The notes under the pieces are model-generated. The model was not told where the DNA came from and did no database searches. It saw nothing but the letters and a program-made list of their open reading frames with translations. Positions 55,582 to 64,000 of a stretch of 64,000 nucleotides of DNA are shown in pieces. Within the stretch, counting starts at the first letter, position 1, and every line of letters starts with the position of its first letter. A program made the translations under genes and the position numbers. Origin of the DNA: Astropecten irregularis (lineage: Eukaryota > Echinodermata > Asteroidea > Paxillosida > Astropectinidae); the NCBI GenBank assembly GCA_963971285.1, contig OZ020259.1, positions 3,286,001 through 3,350,000 on the forward strand, given 5' to 3'.

Positions 55582-58500
55582 ATGTTCAGTCTTTGTAGGA
55601 CAGTTTCAGCTGCAGCCGGACTTGGTTCGGGGCAAATTGCGTTCCGTGGAATACAGGTTCGTGTACAAAATGGCCATAGGCCTATTTTGCTATGGATGAT
55701 TTGAAAACAGTTTTTCAAAAAGACATTTTGTTTGGCCCGAACTATTAAACTGATTTTTTTTACCCCATTATCTTCCTCAAAAATCAAGACCCTGCCCTCT
55801 TTTGACGGAACTTAACCTTGCAGTAATTAGTGAAATAGAGTATGACAAGTTATTTTTAGGTGATAGGGCCTAAAGGAGTAAAGATTTAATTTAGCCTTCG
55901 AGTTCGATAATGAGTGTTAGGACTAGGTATAGGAGGTCCTAACTCAAACTCAAACTCAGCATGATTTTATTAATTTTAGGTGAGACAGGCCTAGGCCTAG
56001 TCTGCCCTTACTTGATTGAATTTTCTGTGAACTTGTACAAAGTTGCAAGTAGTTGTATTTTTTTTACTGGTGGACATTAAAGGGTCAGTTTGTTTCACGG
56101 ACGAGATCACGGAAAGAATTCCACTGACGGCCATGACGGAAACAGGGTTATTTCCTCCAAGAGTTAACTTATTTGATGCAAGTCATGATGAACTTCAATC
56201 TCAGGAGTGAAAACTTGTGTAGCTTATCTAAAAAGTGAGATTTTCAGGGTTTTTTTACCTACAATTATACACTTCGAATGCAGCGGTAGCCATTTTTATC
56301 AAAACGCCCTCTGTTGGTCCCATAGGTTTGTGCACAAGTGATGGCCATCAGTGGAATTCTTTCCGAGATCACTGATCCTGCTGATCCGGATCCCATTTTA
56401 GCGTATATTATTGGTCCCATAGGTTTGTGCACAAGTGATGGCCGTCAGTGGAATTCTTTCCGAGATCACTGATCCTGCTGATCCGGATCCCATTTTAGCA
56501 TATCCTACATGGGACGTGGATGAGCAGATAACATATCTCATGCGTGAAACTAACAGGCCCTTCGTGTTGCATTAAATTGTATTAATTCACAAAATCTGTT
56601 TTTGCATAATTTAGTAATTTATTTCACAGGTATGTTCAACGTGTTCAATTGTACGTGTGACTGTCTTGATTGTGGACTTAAGTTCGCCAACATTATTCAT
56701 GAAAATGTCAGGAAAATTCAAAGTAGATTATTTGCTAATAACCAACTGAAACATAAAATGAGCTTGTCATTTGTTTCCGTAGACATGTTGCCGCAGTGTA
56801 TCCTGCTTAACGTCCGTACCAGAGAGCCGAGAGTTGACCACGACCCCATGCAATCACAAAGAGTTGACGTACTCCAGATGGGCGTACCTAAGGAGGGGGA
56901 AAAACAGCCAGCTCAACCCCCGACGACACATCAGCGCAACTCCTCAACAACAGGTGAGAGCAGATTGTGCCGTCCACAACTTTGCAACGATGGCACGATA
57001 TACTGTCCGTCATTACTGCAGTGTCCCTGCCTGCCTTTTGTCCGGCAACAAAAGAATCTACGCTCTGCCGCACTCTATAATTGCAGGGTCCCATGATTTG
57101 GGGATGTACACCATGCAATATATAGTGTTGCAGACGTTAAATTCTTCTTCATTTTTGCCGGACAAAAGACGGGCAGGGACACTGCAGTAATGGCGGGTGT
57201 TTCCTACCTCCATGGTTGCGCTGTAGGATAGGTGTATCCTGAGCATGAAAAGTCTTCCTTGATCTAACAGGATCACCAACCAAATTTTCATGTGATGTTT
57301 ACTGCTTTTGACTTGTATTCTGTCTTTGTTTGCTGAGCATAAAACTCACAAGTTTTGGCTGGCATACTGATTTTATTTACCAGGTTTTTGGCGCTAAAAT
57401 CAAATTTTGGTGCTAAGCAGCTCTATGAAATTGGCCCCTGGTAGGTACAGAGGGTTTAATAGGGAACTTCAGGTTAATATCCAGTCTCCCCATGGATGCT
57501 TGTAATGTGTGGTAAGCAGCTCTTTTCTTGCCTGGTAGGTACAGATCGTGGGTTATGGTTAACACCATTCAATATTGACGTACTTAATATTTTTGTTCCC
57601 CCGGCATCCAGGCTCTTGTCCGGCGGAGTGCAGTGCTACCCGAGACTAAACCAGGTCCCCTGAAGAGGCTCCTGGCCCAGGCTGGTATCCCAGTACAGAT
57701 GCGCTTCAACAGATTTGTAAGTAGTGAACTAGTCAGTTTCCTGTGGCCCGTGCACTGCACACATCACATGCACAGCTTAAGATTCCTCCCTAATCTGTGA
57801 AATTGGTTTTTTGATCGAAAATTGGAAATCGGCTTTTGACATTGCTAGTCTTTTGCTACAGAAACTATAGTTACGATTGGTAAGATTGAATAAAAGATAC
57901 GTGATTTCATTAAGATTTTAAGACCAATGAAAAGTGAGCAAGGAAATATAGACTGGAGCGGGATTCGAACCGGCGACCTGAACACCGTACAAGATTTTAA
58001 GAAGACATGTTAAAAAGTATTTCTTTTGTGTTTTATTGTTTCATCGGAACAGGGGAACGAAAAATCGGAAACAAAATCCAATCGCATCGGTCAGAATTCG
58101 GCATTTCGACCGTTCCGACCCAACCCTAACCATGACATTAGCCCTTGTTGGTTTCTTGTTGAGATTACAATATGATTCTCTTTTGTGATTTCAGAAAATG
58201 AGAGTGGCCGGTCTGAATCTCTACACATCGTGTGTGGACAATGTCGACTGCGAGAAATTTTTCAGAGGTAAGCAGTCGGGAGGTAGTACATGATAATTGC
58301 AAGGAAAACAGTGCTGGTTGGGTCCAGCCTATGAAAAGCTGATGCTACTTGTGAATGTATATTGTATGGTACGTGCACGTGAGCAGACATACTAGTTGAC
58401 ACGGTCTCAAATCGTGTCCCAACCCAGTGGAATGACCCATGTAGAACCTTTCTGCCACATATCCTGTGAACAAAAAGCAGGATTTTGTCAATATGTACCA

Positions 58501-61500
58501 ATGAAAGAAACCCTAACCACAACAACTACAAACAAAATAATAAACAATGTGTGGTAAATGTGGTATATAGAGGTAGGTCAGGGTTAATGGTGCCATGCAT
58601 TTTCTAGTCTCACAGATTGGCGTGATAATCTCTGTTTGCGTTCACCGTGCTATGAATCTTTCTTCCTTTCAGCATGTGGGATGACAGACTCACTATTCTC
58701 CTGGTTTCTAGTCACCGAGCTGCACGTATGGTAGGGATGCATTTAAATCATCAATCAGAATCATAAAATAATTTAAATAATCGTTGTCATCATGCACTTT
58801 TTTACCAGTACTGATTTTTGGATGGATATTTTCCTAGGAGATTGTACTTTGCCGAGTTTGTCTCAGTATAATTTTTGTTTGAGGACCAGAAATGTGTACT
58901 GGAATCTTTGAAAGGGGGTCAAGAAAATAACCAAGGGTGCCTACAAGAAGGGGCCTACCTGGGGCACTGAAGCAATGAGTAGGTCCACTGAGGTAGTGAC
59001 TAGGAGCCAATTTCATAGAGCTGCTTAAGCACAAAATTTGCTTAAGCATGAAAATTCTTCCTTGATCAAACAGAATTGCCAACCAAATTTTTATGTAATG
59101 TTAATACTGCTTTTGACTTGTATTCGGCCATTGTTTGCTGAGTATAACATTCACAAGGAGTTTTGGCTGGCATACTAATTTTATTTGCCAAGGATTTTGG
59201 AGCATGAGCAAATTTTGGTGCTTAAGCAGCTCTATGAAATTGGCTCCAGAGGCTCTGAGGAAGTGATCAAGGGCACTGAGACATTGGTCAAGGGCCCAAG
59301 GCAGTGATCAGGGACATCCAGGGCAATAATGGCTTGGGCCACCTACCTACACACCAATGTTGAACACCAAGGCATAGTAAAAATTACTAAGCTTCAACCC
59401 TGAACAAAATGAAAATAGATGGACATTGGTTTCATTGAACTCTCTGTGTTTGACTTTGCTGTGCAGGATGTGTCTGGTACGTTTGAAGCAAGAGGGTCAA
59501 GAAGGGAAGTACATGGTCCACTACCTCATCATGTCCATGTGGCATGACATACAGGAGAGAGGCAGGCTCATGGGGGTAGGTATTACTGTGTGTGTGTCAC
59601 CATGTATGTCACTGTGTGTGTCACTGTGTTTGCCAGTCGTCACCATGACTGTCACTGTGTGTGTCACTGTGTTTGTCAGTCGTCAACATGTCTGTCACTG
59701 TCTCTTGATGTGTTTGTCTGTCATACTCCTTGTTTGGCCTTCAGTTGTGTTTTCATGCCGATGTTGTATGACGTACAGGAGAGTGGCAGACTCATGGGGG
59801 TAGGTGTCATTGTGTGCGTCACCATGTATGTCACTGTGTTTATAAGTTGTAACCATGTCTGTCACTGTCAAATGTCTCTTCATGTGTTTGTCAGTCTTAC
59901 TCCTTGTTTGGCCTGGGGTTGTGTTGTCATGCCAATGTGGTATGAGGTACAAGGGCCAATTTCATGCAAATGCTAAGCGCAAAATATTGCTTACCACAAA
60001 AATGAATTGGCCATTATTAAAACAAACCACCGTGAACAATTTCCATTTGATATTCATGGTCAGCGAACAAAAGCCAGAGCAATAACAAGTGATACACAAC
60101 ACATTTGGTTGTTAATCCTGGTTTTTTTAAGACAGAAACTCCATGGTTTGCAAATTTTTGTGCTAAGCAGGGCCGTGAAATTTGTCCCAGGAGAGTGGTA
60201 GACTCATGGGGTACTAGGTGCGTCACCGTGTCTGTTACTGTCTGTGTTTCTGCATGTGTCGCTGTGTTTGTCTTAGTCATTGGTTGGACTACAGTTGTCT
60301 TTTTTGGTATATGTCGCATTAGTACGTACAGGAGGCTGAGGATAGACACAATTATGACGCATCATACCGATAGTCGTTGTAGTAATTTTCATGTACATCA
60401 TTTAATTCTTTGTTATTGAATTGATGTATGATCAGTTGATGACATATTATTGCCTCTGTGTACTTTTTCCATATCAGATTCCGTCCATCAAAATGAAGGA
60501 GAGTCTGAGCAAGATGGTGGAGCAGTTCAATGCAGCCTTGTTCGGTTACGATGAGGTGAGTTAAGTCCGTTCAGCTTACTTTCCCCTAGGCAGTGGCCAC
60601 AGAATAGTTACATCATGCTGGGTCCTAAAGCCAGTTACATGTACATGTAGTGCTCGCACTGAATTGAAGGGGTACAGTTATTCAGATGGTACATGAAAGA
60701 GCAGCCATTTTGCTTCATTGTGAATCCATTCTAAATTAACAGGTATCAAAATAGAGACTTTTGGCTGCAGATCTAAAGTAGATTCTCTGGTCTGAACAAG
60801 AAAACAGTTTCAGCTTCAATGAAAAACCACAATCAATATTTCCAGATAACTCAATATTATACATACTCTAAAAAGACTAAGGGAAACCATTTTTTATATG
60901 GAGTATGTATAATATTGAGTTATTGGATCACCATCTGCTATATCTTCAGCATATGGATGACGGAACCAGAGCGCAAGCCTGAGCCTCCGTTTCTAGAAGG
61001 CCTTGTGAATCATGATATGAGAGCTCATATAAACCACTCTCTGCACTTGCTTGAATTACAAGAATTGAATGGTCCCTCTGTGCTGCAATCGTACATTATT
61101 CTTATACCGTTTAAAACAATGATTGAATATATTTGATTGTTTATTTAAAGGGGCTGCTATCCAACGACAGCGTTCTAGCCGGCGCCCTCTGGCGAAATCT
61201 CTTCCTGCGTCGTGAGGACGTGAGTCCGGAGCAGATGGCAGACATGGTGGAATATGTCCGACAGCAGGTCAGTTGTAAATCTTGGCATCATCCATTAGAA
61301 TGATGATAAAGATCAATTTTGTCTTTGTCTCATTCATGGTATAAAACAACATCTCTATCAAAGCACCGAATACTTCAAGATGACCTGGGGCCTGTTTGTT
61401 TAACACACGGGATCCCAAATCTGCGGATCCACGTTCCATGCAGGATATGCTAAAATTGGATCTTGATCAGTATGATCTGTGATCTTGTGCTTGAAACAAA

Positions 61501-61774
61501 CCGGCTTCTAATGTAGGCATTTGTCGGCCTAAGATTTGTTACAAGTTTCAACGTTGAGCAGTTGTATTCTTCTTTTTTTTCAATCATACTCGGTCAAACC
61601 GATGCGCAGATCCAGTACCTAGAAACGTTGGACTCGGCCCAGCTGCTTCAAGTTGGCCGGATCAAGTGGCTGCCCTTCAAGGGCGTGGTTCCCAACGAGA
61701 CCGCGCCTCTTCCCAAAGCCGGCAGCATGGAGGAGGAGCTGAACTTTCCTGAGGTGGACAAAGTCGGCATCTGA
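55582..61774 (+). CDS. UQCC1: Ubiquinol-cytochrome c reductase complex assembly factor 1 (CBP3 homologue)
   Basis: Nine coding exons: 55582-55656, 56783-56953, 57612-57716, 58195-58267, 58673-58730, 59467-59575, 60478-60555, 61151-61267 and 61610-61774; 951 nt, 316 residues (human 299). It is a mitochondrial chaperone that works with UQCC2 on newly made cytochrome b for respiratory complex III. Exon 1 (MFSLCRTVSAAAGLG) and exon 2 (RRHISATP) look like a presequence region. The Ubiq_cyt_C_chap domain runs from exon 4: LNLYTSCVDNVDCEKFF, SWFLVTELHVWMCLVRLKQEG, GKYMVHYLIMSMWHDIQERGRLMG, FNAALFGYDEGLLSNDSVLAGALWRNLF and MVEYVRQQIQYL. Exons 1-3 are supported by phase and targeting character; exons 4-9 by clear family similarity. 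The frame used for exon 2 differs from the longer open frame there. Confidence 0.94.
56083..56562. mobile_element. GGGCCTGTTTGTTT-family element with internal 93-bp duplication
   Basis: Left end GGGTCAGTTTGTTTCACGGA, right end GTGAAACTAACAGGCCC. GAAAGAATTCCACTGACGGCC near 56115 recurs inverted in two tandem ~93-bp units (about 56315-56407 and 56408-56500), each with GGTCCCATAGGTTTGTGCAC and CCGGATCCCATTTTAGC. UQCC1 intron 1. Confidence 0.7.
56965..57196. mobile_element. Foldback MITE, CTGCAGTGTC family (both arms)
   Basis: CATTACTGCAGTGTCCCTGC plus CTTTTGTCCGGC on the left is inverted on the right (GCCGGACAAAAGACGGGCAG, GACACTGCAGTAATGGCGG). It starts 12 bp after the UQCC1 exon 2 donor. Confidence 0.75.
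57238..57438 (+). mobile_element. MITE, GGAGCCAATTTCAT family (5'-truncated)
   Basis: Same interior as the 59003 copy (CTTCCTTGATC, GACTTGTATTC, TTTTGGCTGGCATACT), ending GCTCTATGAAATTGGCCCC. The left arm is missing where it abuts the foldback element ending near 57200. It lies in UQCC1 intron 2. Confidence 0.7.
57929..57992 (-). mobile_element. tRNA-derived SINE fragment (B box side)
   Basis: GACTGGAGCGGGATTCGAACC with the same tail as 19100. UQCC1 intron 3. Confidence 0.5.
59003..59247 (+). mobile_element. MITE, GGAGCCAATTTCAT family (intact copy)
   Basis: A 245-bp element with inverted ends GGAGCCAATTTCATAGAGCT and its complement, extending inward over GCTTAAGCAC.AAAATTTGC. It has no coding capacity. 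It lies in UQCC1 intron 5. The arms contain a TTAA that recurs as an insertion site for another family elsewhere in the window. Confidence 0.8.
59735..60260 (+). repeat. Duplicated exon-6 tail with splice donor in UQCC1 intron 6
   Basis: Exon 6 ends ...GACATACAGGAGAG, GGCAGGCTCATGGGG, then donor GTAGGT and a GTGTGTCACC-rich tract. Two further degenerate copies follow: at 59741-59850 (GTATGACGTACAGGAGAG..CTCATGGGGGTAGGTG) and at 59920-59952 plus 60189-60260 (GTATGAGGTACA..AGAGTGGTAGACTCATGGGG). They include the GTCACTGTGT tract and a shared CTCCTTGTTTGGCCT leader. The last copy is split by a GGGCCAATTTCAT element (59953-60188). Confidence 0.75.
59953..60188 (+). mobile_element. GGGCCAATTTCAT-family MITE inserted in a repeat copy
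   Basis: Begins GGCCAATTTCATGCAAATGC and ends TGAAATTTGTCCC, imperfect inverted ends of the family described at 59003. Its interior resembles the copy at 15968-16210. Confidence 0.65.
60695..61000 (+). mobile_element. GAAACGGAGGCTC-family MITE with inserted inverted repeat
   Basis: The family interior (GTGAATCCATTCTAAATTAAC, CAAAATAGAGACTTTTGGCT, CTTCAATGAAAAACCACAA) ends in GAGCCTCCGTTTC. Within it, AACTCAATATTATACATACTC (about 60848-60868) recurs inverted at 60901-60922, a second small hairpin insertion. UQCC1 intron 7. Confidence 0.65.
61387..61505. mobile_element. GGGGCCTGTTTGTTT-family MITE
   Basis: Starts GGGGCCTGTTTGTTTAACAC and ends near TTGAAACAAACCGG; the interior has GGATCC, CATGCAGGATATGCTAAAAT and GATCTGTGATC. 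UQCC1 intron 8. Confidence 0.65.
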
Positions 61775-62477
61775 AGGTCTTCCAGTTAATTGAAACCCAG
61801 AACGCCCCCTCACCCACCAACCCACCCAAACCCCTCCCCCCAATCCATGCAAACTCTTCCCCCTCCCATAAACTCCTCCCCCAACATGCCCAACCTCAAA
61901 CTGTCAGGTTTTCAATACTAGCCTAAATTCATTTCCAAAAACCATTTTGTACGTAGCATTGATCTTTTTAGACTAAAGATTTTTGTTGGAGGATAACAAT
62001 GGATTCCATTGTTGGTTGTCTCATCCTTTGTTCCTTAGGCCTTCATGTTAACATGTTCTTAGCATTTTATAATAATAATAATGTATTGTGTACATGCCTA
62101 TTGCTGTGTACATGTACAGCCCAAGCAATGCAGTGCAATGCAATGTTTATCTGGGGAGTTTTCAGAAATGTTGATAAAACCCACTGTAGTATAATGTATT
62201 ACAGTTGTAGCAATATTAATGCCTAGCCTTTTGTTCAAGGCGCATACATGCATAATGTCTGTCTTGTCATGCTTAAATCATGCACACATACTGACAGCAT
62301 GTCAGCTTGCGTCTGAACTGGAGGTTATGCTGGTCTTGTGGTATCCCACAATTCACACTGTTTCCTGTGGGTTTTTTTTCTTCAGTTTTTTGTATCATCT
62401 GTCCTTTTTAAATAACTGGTTTTATGGCTTTAGACTGGTAAACACACAATTGACTTTTAGGGACATCGCCAACATAG

Positions 62478-62560
62478 GGCTGGATAGCTCAGTTGGTATA
62501 GTTTCGGTACGGTATTCCAAGGGTTGCTGGTTAGAATCCTGCTCCAGTCAGTTTTTTATT
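62478..62560 (+). mobile_element. tRNA-derived SINE fragment
   Basis: A box GGCTGGATAGCTCAGTTGGT and a degenerate B box (GGTTAGAATCC), then CTGCTCCAGTCAG. Confidence 0.6.
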
Positions 62561-62929
62561 TGGAAGAGACCATTTTATTCTAATCGTTTTGTTTTCATGA
62601 TGCATTGTCTCAAGACCATCCTGTGTGAAAATTTGTGAACACTGGTGTTTGCATTTGAAATGCAGCATTTCAGAAAAACACGTAAAATTGCAGGTTGTTT
62701 TTTTATGGGACTTGAGTCAATTCATGTCTGATTTCATTTCTTCAATTGCCATCAGCTAATATTATCTTGTAGCTTAATACCAAGAGCAGTTTTTCTCAAA
62801 TTTGAGAGCATTTGAGGCGAAAATATTTCACCAAAATATTTGGTCTATTATGAACTTAACAAACGAGAAGCTTTCTGTCTGAGCTTAATAACTGATTTGT
62901 TTTTGCTTACAGTTAGACGGACCTGACGC

Positions 62930-62998
62930 GTTTGGTCCTTGCAGGATCTTGATCGAAGGCTTCGATAAAGATCCTGCTAGGATCGAAACACGTCAGTC
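62930..62998. repeat. Inverted pair of ACGCGTTTCGATCC hairpin motifs
   Basis: GACCTGACGCGTTTGGTCC ... GATCGAAGGC followed by its inverse (GCTTCGATAAAGATCC ... CGAAACACGTCAG). Single copies at 4117-4153 and 23449-23485; a weak one near 49705. Confidence 0.65.
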
Positions 62999-64000
62999 CC
63001 TACTTACTTCAAGCTTTCCATAAATTTGAGGTCATTATTTTGGCTGATGAGCTGTTTGCAGCAGTTTATTACTTGTATTGATTTGTTTTTGGTCAGCTTT
63101 ACCAACCCTGTGCACTAATATTATGTTTAGACACACCCATATTTCTCCCTTCTTTATCAAAAGCTCTCCATAATTTCAGATATAGTGTTTGCTGTAAAAA
63201 GTGAAAGTTAAAGAATTTAATTAAAATTAAGAAAAGGACGGAATTGAATTGTTATTCGAACATCATTTTTACCAATTCACATAATATTATAGAATTCAGA
63301 TAAATTGTTACAATTTGCAAACACAGAGAAATTTTTGTGTGTGACTAATGAAGATCAGACTAATAAAAGTTAAAATTCAAATACTGTAACAGACAAATTG
63401 ATTGGGTGTTCATAATTATTTTCAGTGTGAGGAGAAAGAATTTGCTAATTTTTTTTACTTGTGATTTGCTTATTTCTGTGCTTGCACAGCACAATTTCAG
63501 TGAATCTTTCATGTATGGCTGGGTAAATCCGTGCTCATGAAAAGCCTGTTTTGAAGCCCTGAAGAAGAATATTTCCTCGACTTATCAAGTTTTCTCCATG
63601 GGTAGACCTACATTGACCTAGTAATCAGGGATGAGATTTCTTAGATTTTAATCCGATTTCAGATTTTTTCGTTTTAGATTTCCGATTTTTTTCCCCACAA
63701 GCTGTGTTCAAAAGTATAGGAGATTTTCAGAGTACCGATTGTTTATGCCCCCTGTCAGTACAGTTGTTTACAAATATTTTATCATTGGTCAATGTCACCC
63801 CACCTTTATTACAAACGCCATTTTTACTTTCATTTTCCTCGCAGTATTAGGTCAAAGTTCATTTTATGCTTTACAGCTATTGGATTTGGGGTTGCTTTTT
63901 GTTTGCTGCTGTTTTAAATTGTGTTTATATTAAAAGAACAATAACATAAAAACCACTAGATTACCTTATTGTTTAAGTCCAACATGCAAATTTCCATCAG

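Larger units (their letters stand above)
61775..64000. other. UQCC1 3' region and flanking DNA
   Basis: A C-rich tract (61800-61880) begins the probable 3' UTR. One SINE and the inverted hairpin pair are listed separately. No further gene is supported. Confidence 0.5.

Noticed and set aside
56602-57096. 164-codon plus-strand frame over UQCC1 exon 2
   Set aside because: The phase of exons 1 and 3 requires another frame, which is open across 56783-56953; the long frame also runs through a MITE.
59426-59976. Plus-strand frames rich in VCVTVCVS-type repeats
   Set aside because: Translation of a GTGTCACTGT-type simple repeat; only the first part overlaps real exon 6 of UQCC1.

Overview
The window is animal nuclear DNA. 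It has multi-exon genes with GT-AG introns, low coding density (about 13%), and many short inverted-repeat transposons and tRNA-derived SINE fragments. Protein similarity judged by eye and the repeat landscape fit a marine invertebrate deuterostome, most probably an echinoderm (sea-star-like); no species is claimed. All gene models were built by hand from open frames, splice signals and matching intron phases, and in every multi-exon model the phases join without a frame break.

Layout. (1) About 8230 down to position 1, minus strand: the 5' part of a protein kinase gene that continues off the left edge. A long proline-rich N-terminus includes an array of six homologous phase-0 exons and leads into a kinase glycine loop. 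(2) 11256-18342, plus: an eight-exon GLUT8-like sugar transporter (SLC2A8 type, 508 codons). (3) 18343-27980: repeat-rich intergenic DNA. (4) 27983-28804, plus: a sulfotransferase-like protein in one coding exon. (5) 31284-33254, plus: three-exon MRPS14, with a six-unit hairpin minisatellite in its probable 3' UTR. (6) 38864-36022 and 47185-44620, both minus: two carbohydrate sulfotransferases of the HNK-1/chondroitin type, tandem but with different exon structure. (7) 54375-51185, minus, LDAH (lipid-droplet-associated hydrolase), head to head with (8) 55582-61774, plus, UQCC1 (complex III assembly factor, nine coding exons). (9) 61775-64000: UQCC1 3' region and repeats.

There is no operon logic. 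Functional themes are sugar transport, Golgi glycan sulfation (two or three sulfotransferases), mitochondrial function (MRPS14, UQCC1) and lipid-droplet metabolism (LDAH). LDAH and UQCC1 probably share a bidirectional promoter.

The noncoding DNA is built from recurring small DNA transposons. At least three families leave TTAA target duplications, several are nested in one another, and two hAT-like elements have perfect 8-bp duplications. The most distinctive features are the SH3-ligand exon array of the kinase, the nested TTAA elements, the MRPS14 hairpin satellite, and a repeated copy of a coding-exon end plus its splice donor inside a UQCC1 intron. No completely new multi-gene system is evident.
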